The notes under the pieces are model-generated. The model saw only the letters and a program-made list of their open reading frames with translations, ran no database searches and was not told where the DNA came from. From Niallia sp. FSL W8-0635 (GTDB lineage: Bacteria; Bacillota; Bacilli; Bacillales; Cytobacillaceae), in the NCBI RefSeq assembly GCF_038007965.1, contig NZ_JBBOYD010000001.1:2148501-2212500 (forward strand): a stretch of DNA of 64,000 nt, in the 5' to 3' direction. A program made the translations under genes and the position numbers. Positions 40,833-50,450 of this stretch are shown one piece after another. Each line of letters starts with the position of its first letter. Within the stretch, counting starts at the first letter, position 1.

Positions 40833-41840
40833 ATGGAAATCATAGAAACTATAAAAAAATCTCCTAATAATATTTACCTAGAGATAAAAGAAACGGTTGA
40901 AAAAAGGGTAGGCATACACTTGAATAATCCTATACCTCTTAATCTGGGATATCTCAATCTAAAATGGAAGGTTGAAACTGGGGAAAAGCGATACGTCATA
41001 AAACAAATCAGTAAAGAACGATATAAACACCGTGATTTTGAAAAGGTTGTTTTAGAACAAGATATTGCTCTACATGAACAAGTAAGACAATATAAAAATG
41101 GAACACTGTGTCCAAATCTATTAATGTATAATAGAAACGTCGTGCATAAGACTACTAGTGGAGAAAGGTTTATTATGATGGAGCATATGGAAGGAAATAA
41201 TCTTTTACCTGGAACGTTAAATGAAAACCAGATGTATAGTCTTGGAGTGATGACAGCTAAAATGCACAATATTTCCAATGATGGTACGTACGGTAAAGAA
41301 GGAAACCCAAAATTTGTCCCACCTAGTATAGAAAAACGCTTAAAACATTGGGAAACATTATATGATAAGATGAAAGAAAATTATGCGTTAATGGCACTTA
41401 TAGAAAAGCAACTTAAGGCTACAGAACATTTTAATTTAGATATTATAAGTTCTAGTGAGCCTGGTTGGGCACATAGGGATTTGTGGGTCGATAATCTATT
41501 GTTTAATGAAGATGAGTTATCCGCAATTCTTGATTTTGACCGTTTTGCGTTTGACTATCCTGAATTGGATATTGCAAGGGCAATTATGTCAGGGGCATTG
41601 AAAGATATGGCCTTCCAACCAAATGTAGCTAGAGCATTTTTGACTGGTTATAGAACTAATAGAGGACTTGAAAAAGGTACTTTTGTACGGTCGCTATATC
41701 TATTGTGGTATCTAGAAAGTACTTGGTGGGTAGTCCCAAATTTTAATAAGGAAAGATATCAAGAAGTTCAATTTCAAAATGAGATGACTTGGATAGCAGA
41801 ACATCTTTCAGATTTAACAACAATGTTTAAGGATTGGTAA
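40833..41840 (+). CDS. phosphotransferase family protein (APH/CotS-like kinase fold)
   Basis: A 335-residue protein with the aminoglycoside/choline-kinase fold: RYVIKQISKERY (ATP-binding Lys), IMMEHMEGNNLLPG hinge, WAHRDLWVDNLLFNEDE (catalytic loop H-R-D-x-W-x-x-N), and ILDFDRFAFDYPELDIAR (metal-binding D). It phosphorylates a small molecule; drug resistance is possible but equally a spore-coat CotS or homoserine kinase II-like role. No regulator nearby. Normal length. Confidence 0.85.
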   Translation: MEIIETIKKSPNNIYLEIKETVEKRVGIHLNNPIPLNLGYLNLKWKVETGEKRYVIKQISKERYKHRDFEKVVLEQDIALHEQVRQYKNGTLCPNLLMYNRNVVHKTTSGERFIMMEHMEGNNLLPGTLNENQMYSLGVMTAKMHNISNDGTYGKEGNPKFVPPSIEKRLKHWETLYDKMKENYALMALIEKQLKATEHFNLDIISSSEPGWAHRDLWVDNLLFNEDELSAILDFDRFAFDYPELDIARAIMSGALKDMAFQPNVARAFLTGYRTNRGLEKGTFVRSLYLLWYLESTWWVVPNFNKERYQEVQFQNEMTWIAEHLSDLTTMFKDW

Positions 41841-41991
41841 TTTGATAGATATTATTCAAATTAGGTTTGCAGCTTATTTCATCAATTAACAGGTCCAATA
41901 ACTAAGGCTCAAATAGTTTAATAGATAAGTACTGTCCAATGCCATTAATTAAATTTTTATAACCTAGTAATTGTTATTGGAGGCTTATAAA

Positions 41992-42414
41992 ATGAAATAT
42001 TTCTGTAAGTTAAATGTTGTTAGTATTATTTATGCTCTTATGGTGTTTGCTCCTCTTGAACTTATATTCAATATATATAGAATTACCAGATTAACAAATT
42101 GGGGTATCGGTATGGTTAATTTTATGATCTGTGTAACGCTTATTATTGAAGTTATAGGTGGTACAATACTGATCTTTTTCTTAACTAAAAAGTGGTTGGA
42201 TGGACGAAAGGCCAAATTTTGGACAGTTATTCTTTGGGTCCCTTATTTTATTCTGTTTATTTATGTATTCGCTTCACTATTTCCAATGACTGATGGAGGA
42301 GACTCCCCAAATCCTGTTATTGGTCTTTTGGCGCTAGTAGGGTTGATAGCGTATCCATTTTATATACTAATCCTTAATTTTGTATCTATGACAAATGAAG
42401 ACAATAGAGTGTAG
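41992..42414 (+). CDS. membrane protein, hypothetical
   Basis: A 140-residue protein with four transmembrane segments (about residues 8-27, 38-60, 73-92 and 105-130). ATG 41992 has TTGGAGG 8 bases upstream; the longer frame lacks a ribosome site. A short outside loop has MTDGGDSPNPV. No family recognised. Confidence 0.6.
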   Translation: MKYFCKLNVVSIIYALMVFAPLELIFNIYRITRLTNWGIGMVNFMICVTLIIEVIGGTILIFFLTKKWLDGRKAKFWTVILWVPYFILFIYVFASLFPMTDGGDSPNPVIGLLALVGLIAYPFYILILNFVSMTNEDNRV

Positions 42415-42545
42415 AGCCGTCTAAAGTAAAATATTGTGCCCAGTTTTACGGGGGAAGTTAGTGGAAGAAGGAATAACTATAAATTTAAATATTTCCTATA
42501 TATATTATATTGGTAATAAAATACTTTAGAATTGGAGGATGAAAA

Positions 42546-43148
42546 ATGACACATGAATCAAATATTAACGATTATGATAAACGAGTTGAGTCAATTGATG
42601 AAAAAATATGTGAATTAATAAGTCAAAGAAAATTAATCTCAAGTGATCCTGGTGACCCAACTTCGCAGCATATTGCTACATGGTCTAAAAAATATAATTT
42701 GAATGAAGACTTTTTAAATGATGTTTTTATCCATTTACCAAGGGAGGATAGGTATAAACCAATAGAAGAACCAAAAGGATTCCTTAAAAATATACCAGTT
42801 TTAAAGTCATTTGAAGATAATAATGTATTTTATTCAGTTACATTCATTCGTCAATATGAGAATGCTAGTTTAGTTCACTTGAATATTGATAAGGACATCT
42901 CAGAAGAGAAGCCCGGAGATATGCAGCATTTTACATTTATAGAACTTTCAATCGAGGACAGCAGAATGGAATATGACTGTCGAAACAATCAAGGTGGAGG
43001 TTCTGGTGGACATATATCATTCGATTATATTGTAACGCCTCCCTTACCTGAAGATACGTCAAGCATTAAATTAATGTTTAAGGAATATAATGAACCGTTC
43101 AATAGAAAGCCAACTGGTCTTGAATTCTTTTTTACTTTGGACAAATAG
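42546..43148 (+). CDS. hypothetical cytosolic protein
   Basis: A 200-residue protein. Its start (DKRVESIDEKICELISQRKLI) resembles the helix of a chorismate-mutase-like or small signalling domain, and the rest is beta-rich (FIELSIEDSRMEYDCRNNQG, GGGSGGHISFDY, SIKLMFKEYNEPF). I recall similar Bacillus proteins only as hypothetical. TTGGAGGATG ribosome site. Confidence 0.6.
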   Translation: MTHESNINDYDKRVESIDEKICELISQRKLISSDPGDPTSQHIATWSKKYNLNEDFLNDVFIHLPREDRYKPIEEPKGFLKNIPVLKSFEDNNVFYSVTFIRQYENASLVHLNIDKDISEEKPGDMQHFTFIELSIEDSRMEYDCRNNQGGGSGGHISFDYIVTPPLPEDTSSIKLMFKEYNEPFNRKPTGLEFFFTLDK

Positions 43149-43604
43149 AATAAGTATCTAGATGCCTATGGTAGGATATTCATTTTTGAGATAAAAAGGA
43201 GAGTACTCTTTAATAGAAGGAATACTTAATTCAATTGAGATCTCTTTTAATTGTGTTGTCATAGAAAAATGCGCAGGGGAATTTATTGCGAAGTTACTGA
43301 TATAGAGCATGTTTTATCAATTATATATCTAGTCGTTATCCTTGAGACCTACGAATGGTTCTGGTTTTTATTGGGAAATTAGATCCTCACAAAATTCTTT
43401 CGGAATATCAACAAATGAAATTATTTGCCGACAAAAAGGAAGATTTATAGATAAATGGACCATATTTTTGGAAGTTTCCTCTCAAAGAATGAGAGGAAAG
43501 ATTTCCAATTAATTTATCCAGATTATGAAATCTTAACGGTTCAGACAACGTGCAAAAGTAAATTGATTCTTGTTCTTACATCATGAACTTCTAGAAATTT
43601 TGGA
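43149..43604. other. gene-free stretch, possible decayed coding fragments
   Basis: No complete gene. Short open pieces such as EGILNSIEISFNCVVIEK (about 43217-43270) and MVLVFIGKLDPHKILSEYQQ (43349-43408) could be gene remains but match no family I know. A hairpin CTTTCCTCTC-like (about 43478-43502) lies near the end. Confidence 0.35.
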
Positions 43605-44021
43605 TTAATCGTAAATTACATTTTTACCTTGTTCACTTAACTCTTTTAAAGATGTAAGCATATGATTTATTTCTTCGTCAGAATGTCTTTCCCATGAGCC
43701 TAATTCAGCTATTATTTTTAAAGGAGATTTAGATCGATAAGAACGTGTTGGATTTCCTGGAAATCTCTTGTCCGTTACGTTCGGATCATTTTCAAAATCT
43801 CCTAATGGTTCAACAATATATATTCGTTCTTTTGAATGAGACCTTGCTAATTCAGCACCCCATTTCGCAGCATTTAATGTTGCAGTAAAATATATATAAT
43901 TCGATTTTTTATCTTGGTAATTGGACAAGTGTTGTGGTTCTAATAAATCCCCAATTTTTAGTTCTGCTTTCGTACCATGAAAAAAAGGACCGTTATCTAG
44001 GGCATTTGTTTTGTTATTCAT
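43605..44021 (-). CDS. arr: NAD(+)--rifampin ADP-ribosyltransferase
   Basis: A 138-residue protein that fits the Arr family: GPFFHGTKAELKIGDLLEPQ (the NAD-binding FYHGTKA motif, FFHGTKA here), IYFTATLNAAKWGAELA, ERIYIVEPLGDFENDPNVTD, and KRFPGNPTRSYRSKSPLKII. Family members add ADP-ribose to rifamycins at C23, giving resistance. No signal or regulator. AAGGAG lies before the ATG. Standard length (~140), so it is probably active; this is known from environmental Bacillus. Confidence 0.92.
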   Translation of the reverse strand: MNNKTNALDNGPFFHGTKAELKIGDLLEPQHLSNYQDKKSNYIYFTATLNAAKWGAELARSHSKERIYIVEPLGDFENDPNVTDKRFPGNPTRSYRSKSPLKIIAELGSWERHSDEEINHMLTSLKELSEQGKNVIYD

Positions 44022-44395
44022 ACGGATACACTCCTTATATTTTAAATTTGGCTATAACAAACAGTATAGTATGGAATTAGAAAAAGAGTAGTCTATAAAT
44101 AACCTATGTGTAATGGTATAATATAACTAGAGAGAAATGATAACGAACGAAAATCACCTTTTTTGTGAAAAATTATATATAAATTAAGAAGTGCTTTCCT
44201 AAAATAAAGGGAAGCTTTTTTGTGATAGAGAGGAAGGCTAATTGAATAAATAATTACGAGTGGCGTTCTAATTAATATTAATTAGGGCGTTATTTATTTA
44301 ACAAAAATATCTGTTGTTTAATTTTTAAAAAAATTTGAAATTTTCTTTTATAAATAATATAATAATAAAAACTTTATAAAGAAAGGAAGATTAGG
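44022..44395. other. gene-free stretch with palindromic and terminator hairpins
   Basis: Holds GCTTTCCT / AAGGGAAGC followed by six T (44193-44221), probably a terminator, and an A/T-rich near-palindrome around TCTAATTAATATTAATTAGG (about 44268-44287), which could be an Lrp-type operator for the gene at 44396. Confidence 0.45.
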
Positions 44396-44875
44396 TTGGA
44401 TTCTTTCGATTATAAAATAATCAAGGCGATAATGACTAACGGAAGGGTTACTTGGGCTGAATTAGCTTCTCAAATTGGATTATCTGCTCCAGCAATCGCA
44501 GACCGTGTTAATCGTTTGTTTAACAATAAAGTAATTAAAGAGCTTGGGGCAATGGTAAATGGTGAAAGCGTAGGAACAGAGTGCACTGCATTTGTAACAG
44601 TTTCATTAGAAAGACCAAGATACAGGAAAGATTTTCTACAACTTGTCACAGATTTAGAAGAAGTGCAAGAATGTCATCATATTGCAGGGGAAGACGATTA
44701 TTTATTGAAAATTCGTTGCCGGAATACAAAGGATTTAGACAGAGTAATAAGTTATGAAATTAAAAGTCTTGCTGGCGTACTGAGAACAAGAACTACGATT
44801 GTAATGGATACAACGAAAGAAACTTTTCAAATCCCACTGCAAAAAGATAAATTTAATAAAACAGGTGAAAATTAA
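44396..44875 (+). CDS. Lrp/AsnC family transcriptional regulator
   Basis: A 159-residue regulator: the HTH ASQIGLSAPAIADRVNRL in residues ~23-40, then the RAM ligand domain with VTDLEEVQECHHIAGEDDYLL. TTG start with AAAGGAAG upstream. The LysE exporter begins immediately after its stop (TAAATG), so this is a regulator/exporter operon; an amino acid probably induces export. Confidence 0.9.
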   Translation: MDSFDYKIIKAIMTNGRVTWAELASQIGLSAPAIADRVNRLFNNKVIKELGAMVNGESVGTECTAFVTVSLERPRYRKDFLQLVTDLEEVQECHHIAGEDDYLLKIRCRNTKDLDRVISYEIKSLAGVLRTRTTIVMDTTKETFQIPLQKDKFNKTGEN

Positions 44876-45490
44876 ATGTTCGGGGAATTGTTAATTAAGG
44901 GACTTATTATTGGGTTCAGTATTGCTGCTCCAGTTGGACCAATTGGGATTTTATGTATTCGTCGAACAATTGAGCATGGTAGGTTAGTTGGATTTGTCTC
45001 TGGATTAGGAGCTGCAACAGCAGATGGATTATATGGGCTAATTGCTGGTTTCGGTTTGACACTTATTACAAATTTTTTAATTGGACAGCAGCTATGGCTT
45101 CATATTATTGGTAGCAGTTTCTTATGTTACTTAGGCATAAAAATATTCTTTTCACGACCTTCTAATGAATCAGCTAAAGCAAAAGGTAATAAACCTTTCG
45201 CAGCTTACATATCTACCTTTTTATTAACAATAACTAACCCAGTAACTATTTTGTCATTCATTGCCATTTTTTCAGGTCTTGGAATGACAACTAATAATAC
45301 AACAGCACTCGGCTTTATTTTAGTGTTAGGAGTATTTTTAGGTTCAGCGTTATGGTGGCTATTGCTAAGTAGCATAGCAGGAATAGTTGCAAACCGAATG
45401 AAAATTTTTTCATTAATTTTTGTTAATCGTATTTCGGGATTAATATTATTATTGTTTGGGTTATATGGTTTGATTGCTGGAATTGGTTAA
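44876..45490 (+). CDS. LysE/RhtB family exporter
   Basis: A 204-residue protein with six transmembrane helices. The LysE signature GFSIAAPVGPIGILCIRRTI (APVGPIG) is at the N-terminus, followed by GLGAATADGLYGLIAGFGL, and FLLTITNPVTILSFIAIF (TNPK-like) mid-protein. It should export an amino acid or derivative. It lies directly after the Lrp gene with no gap, so it is co-transcribed and probably coupled in translation. Confidence 0.92.
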   Translation: MFGELLIKGLIIGFSIAAPVGPIGILCIRRTIEHGRLVGFVSGLGAATADGLYGLIAGFGLTLITNFLIGQQLWLHIIGSSFLCYLGIKIFFSRPSNESAKAKGNKPFAAYISTFLLTITNPVTILSFIAIFSGLGMTTNNTTALGFILVLGVFLGSALWWLLLSSIAGIVANRMKIFSLIFVNRISGLILLLFGLYGLIAGIG

Positions 45491-45618
45491 GGAGTCAGTA
45501 CTGTTCAATGAGATGTGCTTCTATTAAGTGAAACACGTTTTTTTCCTTATTCACAAGAAAGATTGTACGAACGGGTGCCTTTGCACAACAACCTTATATT
45601 TTTAACGGCAAGGAAAAG

Positions 45619-46017
45619 TCAGCGAACTTCCGCTATTTTTTCATTTTTACCTTTTCTCAACAGCATTATTATTTCATCAATAATAAAGAACATAATAGAA
45701 ATGCTTAAGGAGTAAATAGTGAAAATCCACAGGAAAAAGAAAGGAAAAAATCCAAAGAAAACATATAAAAGAAAGGCAAATGACCGTCTTCCTTCAGGGA
45801 GTTTCCTCGTTATTTTTTCTATAAGGATGGAAATTGGAAAGCCATATAGAAATAATCCTAAGCTAAAATAAAAAGAATAAGCTAAAAGATCCTCTGTAAA
45901 ATCCCCTTTTCTATTTACTGCGTCGGAAAAAAATAAGTCTAGAGGAAGAAATAAAGTAAATACCAAAACAGATAAGACAAAAGTAAGGATAGCTGCAATC
46001 ATTTTCCTTTTAAGCAT
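45619..46017 (-). CDS. membrane protein, hypothetical
   Basis: A 132-residue protein with three to four transmembrane segments, an outside loop (FFSDAVNRKGDFTEDL) and an inside basic loop (EKITRKLPEGRRS). ATG 46017 has TTGGAGGG upstream. It resembles small Bacillus membrane proteins of unknown role. Monocistronic. Confidence 0.6.
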   Translation of the reverse strand: MLKRKMIAAILTFVLSVLVFTLFLPLDLFFSDAVNRKGDFTEDLLAYSFYFSLGLFLYGFPISILIEKITRKLPEGRRSFAFLLYVFFGFFPFFFLWIFTIYSLSISIMFFIIDEIIMLLRKGKNEKIAEVR

Positions 46018-46150
46018 ATTATCGCCCTCCAATTCTAATATCTATTTTAACAAATTAATCGAAATAATATAGAAAAATTTGGTATAATTTGAGTGCGGAG
46101 TAAGCTGAAATTTAAAAAATCTATTTAGTTAGGGGTATTGAAAACAAACC

Positions 46151-46819
46151 ATGGTTAAAGCGATAATATTTGATTTAGATGGAACCTTATTAAACAGAGA
46201 TGCATCAGTAAAAGTGTTTGTTGACAGCCAACACGAAAGGCTGAATAAAAAGCTTGACCATATTCCAAAAGACACGTATATAACAAGATTTATAGAATTG
46301 GATAAGCGCGGTTATGTTTGGAAAGATAAAGTGTACCAACAATTAGTAGATGAATTTGATATAAAGCAAATAACGTGGGAAGAGCTTTTACAAGATTATA
46401 TTAGTCAATTTAAAGATAGTTGTGTTCCATTTCCTAACCTTATTAAGATGTTGGAAGAATTAAAGAGTAATAATTTATTACTAGGAATGATTACAAATGG
46501 ATATGGGCAGTTTCAAATGGACAATATCAAGTCTTTGGGGATAGGAAAATATTTTGATGTCATTTTAGTATCTGAATGGGAGGGAATAAAAAAGCCGGAT
46601 CCAAGGATATTTAATAAGGCATTAGAAATACTGAATGTTCCGCCAAATGAAGCTATATTTGTAGGAGATCATCCAGAGAATGATGTACTGGCTGCTAAAA
46701 AAGTGGGGATGAAAGGCATTTGGAAGAAAGATGTTCAATGGAATAATGTCGAGGCAGAGTATATTGTGGACGATTTAGGTGAATTGCCTTTCATTGTGGA
46801 AAAATTAAGGAGAAAATAG
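46151..46819 (+). CDS. HAD family hydrolase (phosphatase, PGP/YfnB-like)
   Basis: A 222-residue HAD protein with all four motifs: FDLDGTLLNRD (motif I), LGMITNGYG (motif II, T), KKPDPRIF (motif III, K) and AIFVGDHPENDVLAAKKVG (motif IV). The helical C1 cap between motifs I and II is typical of phosphoglycolate-phosphatase-like enzymes. Substrate is unknown. The ribosome site is weak (AGGGG 16 bases upstream). Confidence 0.9.
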   Translation: MVKAIIFDLDGTLLNRDASVKVFVDSQHERLNKKLDHIPKDTYITRFIELDKRGYVWKDKVYQQLVDEFDIKQITWEELLQDYISQFKDSCVPFPNLIKMLEELKSNNLLLGMITNGYGQFQMDNIKSLGIGKYFDVILVSEWEGIKKPDPRIFNKALEILNVPPNEAIFVGDHPENDVLAAKKVGMKGIWKKDVQWNNVEAEYIVDDLGELPFIVEKLRRK

Positions 46820-46916
46820 TGGCAAAATAATTTGAATTCTATTTAATGACGAGAAAATTCTTATTGAGGGAAGGATTTTTTGAAGGAAGGATTTGAAAAA
46901 GGAGTGGAATAAAGGG

Positions 46917-47125
46917 ATGAATCAAAACAAGGAAGAGAAACTGCAAAAGCAAAAAATGGTTCAAGAACTATATAGAGAAAGAGTGCAACAGAATAGAGAA
47001 GATAAAAATGATAACCGAATTGGAAAAGCATTTGTAAACCTTTGCATTATTATATTTTTGTTTTTACAGTAATGGGGATCTTGTTTGACTGGGGAGTTCA
47101 CGTGCCGCGGATTTTTGGGATTTAG
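46917..47125 (+). pseudogene. small membrane protein gene, frame-broken in a T run
   Basis: The ATG reads MNQNKEEKLQKQKMVQELYR ... NRIGKAFVNLCIIIFLFLQ and stops at 47072, in the middle of a hydrophobic helix. One frame over, the sequence continues VMGILFDWGVHVPRIFGI to 47125. Adding one T in TTTTTA (about 47061-47065) restores a ~70-residue single-helix protein. The reading as a 51-residue protein is also possible. Confidence 0.5.
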
Positions 47126-47191
47126 ACATAATAAGCAAGCATTATTTACTTGATGTGAATGAAGTAAAATATAAGAAATGCGAGGAGTTAT

Positions 47192-47755
47192 ATGAACCAC
47201 ATCGGATTAGATTTTGATGATACACTTGTTGATATGAGAAAATCGATTGTACAGCTTTTAAATAAAATACATAATAAAGACTTAAATTACGAAGAAATGG
47301 TTGAGTATGGAGTTTCGGATTTGTATGGGTATTCCTTTGAAGCATTTTTAGATTTTTTTACAAAAAGCCAAAAGGAACTGCATTCAGCTAATCCATATCC
47401 ATTTATGATCGATGTACTTAGTGAACTAAGCAAAACTACAAAACTATCAATAATGACGGGAAGACCGAAAGCGTGGATGAATTCAGCTGAACTATGGGTT
47501 GAAAGAAATGAGCTACCCATAGATGATATAATATGCGCTTCAGAATATATAAATGGCAAACCTGAATGTGCTTTAATTCATAATATCACTCTATTTATAG
47601 AAGACAATCCTTCCCATGCATTATCAATTGCGAATAATGGAATGGATGTATTTCTACTTGATAAGCCATATAACCGAATGTGTAATCACGAACGAATAAC
47701 GAGAGTGAAGGACTGGGAAGAGGTAGGCAGGTTGTTATTAAGTAAAGGCTACTAA
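47192..47755 (+). CDS. HAD family 5' nucleotidase (NT5C type)
   Basis: A 187-residue HAD protein: MNHIGLDFDDTLVDMRKS (motif I), LSIMTGRPKAW (motif II), LFIEDNPSHALSIANNG (motif IV). The pattern fits the 5'(3')-deoxyribonucleotidase-like/NT5C group found in Bacillus. It would remove phosphate from a nucleotide or similar. GAGGAG ribosome site. Monocistronic. Confidence 0.87.
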   Translation: MNHIGLDFDDTLVDMRKSIVQLLNKIHNKDLNYEEMVEYGVSDLYGYSFEAFLDFFTKSQKELHSANPYPFMIDVLSELSKTTKLSIMTGRPKAWMNSAELWVERNELPIDDIICASEYINGKPECALIHNITLFIEDNPSHALSIANNGMDVFLLDKPYNRMCNHERITRVKDWEEVGRLLLSKGY

Positions 47756-47797
47756 AACTGAATGATGAAAAATAACTTTTATCATTATAGAAGATAA

Positions 47798-48376
47798 TTA
47801 ATCAACACACATCCTTAATCCAGTAACTACATTTTTATAACGGATCGTACACTTTTTTATAGATAAAACAGCAAAATAGGAAAAAGGGGGTAAATCTTCG
47901 ACTATAGAATCATCATAAATAAAGGTAATATTCAACAGCTTTTTTGGGATGATTTTTTCTTCCAATAGTATATTTGCTACATCGCGATATATGTTCTCTA
48001 CTCGGTCGTCCATAGCCCTTTCAATGGAAAAACCTCCAGCAAGGCTTGTCCACCAAGTGAAAAAGGAAGCATATATTTGATCAAATGCCGTTAAATTATC
48101 GTCATTTACAACGAACAACTCTTGATAAAAGAAGTATTTTTCATTATAGAAAATATCCTGGTCAATTTCTCTACTTTCGGAAATACGTTTTGTAACTGTA
48201 GCCCATAAGTCTCGATATCGTAATAAAAAATCATTTCGAAACTGGCAAGTTGTTGGAAGATAGGGAAATTTCCAATCATCCATATTTTCATTCTGGTTAA
48301 GAAAGATATTTTGAACATAAACCAAAAATTTTAATGAATAAGATACTTCTGCTATTAATTGTAATGAATTCTTCAT
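47798..48376 (-). CDS. hypothetical protein
   Basis: A 192-residue soluble, aromatic-rich protein (MKNSLQLIAEVSYSLKFLVY, FRNDFLLRYRDLWATVTKR, FFTWWTSLAGGFSIERAMDD). AGGAGGAAC lies just before ATG 48376; the frame runs 14 codons further. No motif known to me; it may be involved in an uncharacterised cytosolic process. Confidence 0.6.
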   Translation of the reverse strand: MKNSLQLIAEVSYSLKFLVYVQNIFLNQNENMDDWKFPYLPTTCQFRNDFLLRYRDLWATVTKRISESREIDQDIFYNEKYFFYQELFVVNDDNLTAFDQIYASFFTWWTSLAGGFSIERAMDDRVENIYRDVANILLEEKIIPKKLLNITFIYDDSIVEDLPPFSYFAVLSIKKCTIRYKNVVTGLRMCVD

Positions 48377-48643
48377 CGTGTTCCTCCTAATTCCACAAAG
48401 GTATTTTTCTATATTCATCTTTTTTGGAGTAAGACTGAATCAACTAGCCAAAAAAGGAATGCGCACATAATAAATAGGAAATAAAATTCTGAAGAATATT
48501 TTAGCATGTAGAGGAATGTTTATAAATAGCTTTCAATTAGACAATCGGAAAATTAATGTTGGCGGATACCCACTAATGGTTAATCTGCAATGGCTAGATT
48601 TTAGCATTGTAAAAAATTCCTATTATAGAATTTTAAAAAAATC

Positions 48644-48669
48644 GAAACATTTTATTAAGATGAGTCGTC
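48644..48669 (+). promoter_or_regulatory. probable ECF-sigma promoter
   Basis: GAAAC (48644-48648) and CGTC (48666-48669) with a 17-base spacer match the SigM/SigW-type ECF promoter pattern. It lies 16-40 bp before the ECF sigma gene, so autoregulation is inferred. Confidence 0.65.
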
Positions 48670-48684
48670 TATAGGCAAATCAAT

Positions 48685-49254
48685 ATGAAGGAGAGGATTA
48701 AAGTTGCCATGTCATTAGGAAAAATGGAAGTAAGTCCGCCGAGTAAAGAGGAGCTATTAAGAGAACTTATTGAGCTATATGCGGAGAGTATAAAAAGGTT
48801 GGCTTATACATATGTGAAAAACTGGTCAGCAGCAGAAGATATCACCCAAGAAGTATTTATAAAATGCTATGAAAAAATGGAGGATTTTAGAGGAGACAGC
48901 TCCTATAAGACATGGCTTTATAAGATTACAAGAAATAAATGCAAGGATTATTTGAAAAGTAAATGGTATCGTTCCTTTTTTTTAACTGATTTTATGCCAG
49001 AAAGGCTAGGGAATAACGAATTTTCTCCAGAGGATCAAGTGATAAACAAACTAGAGGACATGGAATTATCTCAAAAGGTATTAGCGCTGCCAACTAAATA
49101 TCGCGAAATTATTATTTTATTCTATTATGAGCAATTAAAAATGAAAGAAATTGAAGCCTTAACCCATTTGAATGTTGATACTATTAAAACTAGGTTAAGA
49201 CGAGGAAAGAAGATACTTCAAAAGAAAATGGAAAGGGGCGAAGGGAATGAGTGA
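48685..49254 (+). CDS. ECF (sigma-70 family) RNA polymerase sigma factor
   Basis: A 189-residue ECF sigma factor. Region 2 is YAESIKRLAYTYVKNWSAAE then DITQEVFIKCYEKMEDFRG; region 4 is LALPTKYREIIILFYYEQLK followed by MKEIEALTHLNVDTIKTRLRRG. The start may be ATG 48685 or ATG 48709, the second lying after AAGGAGAGG. It overlaps the next gene by 8 bases. An ECF-type promoter precedes it, so it probably drives its own expression on an envelope signal. Confidence 0.9.
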   Translation: MKERIKVAMSLGKMEVSPPSKEELLRELIELYAESIKRLAYTYVKNWSAAEDITQEVFIKCYEKMEDFRGDSSYKTWLYKITRNKCKDYLKSKWYRSFFLTDFMPERLGNNEFSPEDQVINKLEDMELSQKVLALPTKYREIIILFYYEQLKMKEIEALTHLNVDTIKTRLRRGKKILQKKMERGEGNE

Positions 49255-50431
49255 CGAGCTGAAATCTTTAAGAGAGAGCATGAATAGGACAATTTTAAAG
49301 CATGGGAAAATGAGTGTTGCTGACAAAGAAAAACTCTATACAGTTGTGATTCAGGATAAAAAAGTAAAAAATCGTTTTTCCCTAGCACCAGCACTTTCTT
49401 TTGTTGCGGTTGCTTGTTTTATTGTTTTTTTAGGTGGATATGTGTTTAAGCAATCAGGAAATATTGATACTAATCGGAATCAAGTGGGGCAAGTGAACGA
49501 TAAAGTAGTAGATGAAACAACGAGCACAAGCAAACAAGAAAATCAACAGGTTCCTAATTTAGCGAGTTTTTTATATGAACTAAATTTGAAGCTGAGAAAT
49601 CCAGATATGTGGTATCAAAATGGAAAAGAATATGCACAAGAGGTGGGAGAATATGCTGAGAGCAATTCCACACAATTCGCTGCTATTCAACAAGAAAAAA
49701 CAATTGTAGATAAATTAGAGGAAATAGGCAAACTATCGAAAAATTTACAACAAGCAGCTCAAAATGAAATAGAAGAAGATACTTTAAATTTAGAGCGAGC
49801 AGTCAATCAATTGATAATGATAGCTGAAGACTATGGAATTGTAGATGAAAGAAATGACATTATTGAAAAACTGGAATTTTCGGATATGAAAAGTTGGTTA
49901 GTTAGCACAAAAGATAGTATGCATGCTGAGACCTATGAACCCTATAGTGACCTGGGAGCATACGAAAAACATATAGGTTATGTAACAAAGGCTTATGCTA
50001 AACATTATGCTGCATTAGAAGGAGAATCGGCAATAAAAGAACAGTTAAAGGAAATCGCTGAAGTGGCTGAACAAATTGAGAATGAAAAGGAAAAAGAGAA
50101 GAGAACAGAATGGTTGAATCAGTTAGACGGAATGGTAGATATTTTATTACAGGATAAGAAGGTTAAAAAAAAGGGTGATGTCCGAGAAATGGTTTGGAAG
50201 CAATTGTCAGCAGAACAAAAAGAATGGATCAATGGTACTTGGGAAGATGGAGAAATTTCGAAAATTACTCTTACTGAGAATATGATGTCTCAAGTTGATG
50301 ATAAATCTTATGAAGGAAAAGAAGTATATTTGCTTGATTTTCCAACGAAAAGTAAATCCATTCCAAACAATATGATTATTTATGCAGATATAAATACATT
50401 TGCTTATATAGGCGATGGTCTTGTTGATTAG
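49247..50431 (+). CDS. membrane anti-sigma-like protein
   Basis: A 394-residue protein: ~45 cytoplasmic residues (MSDELKSLRESMNRTILKHG), one membrane helix at about 46-65 (LAPALSFVAVACFIVFLGGYVF) and a ~325-residue outside part rich in coiled helices. Its position, 8-base overlap with the sigma gene and topology indicate an anti-sigma factor, but I do not recognise the outside domain. It should hold the sigma at the membrane. Confidence 0.75.
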   Translation: MSDELKSLRESMNRTILKHGKMSVADKEKLYTVVIQDKKVKNRFSLAPALSFVAVACFIVFLGGYVFKQSGNIDTNRNQVGQVNDKVVDETTSTSKQENQQVPNLASFLYELNLKLRNPDMWYQNGKEYAQEVGEYAESNSTQFAAIQQEKTIVDKLEEIGKLSKNLQQAAQNEIEEDTLNLERAVNQLIMIAEDYGIVDERNDIIEKLEFSDMKSWLVSTKDSMHAETYEPYSDLGAYEKHIGYVTKAYAKHYAALEGESAIKEQLKEIAEVAEQIENEKEKEKRTEWLNQLDGMVDILLQDKKVKKKGDVREMVWKQLSAEQKEWINGTWEDGEISKITLTENMMSQVDDKSYEGKEVYLLDFPTKSKSIPNNMIIYADINTFAYIGDGLVD

Positions 50432-50450
50432 GATAGCTTTAAAGCAAAAG

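Noticed and set aside
40874..41278. A 134-codon minus-strand frame
   Set aside because: It is antisense to the phosphotransferase gene, Ser/Leu/Cys-rich, with no start context.
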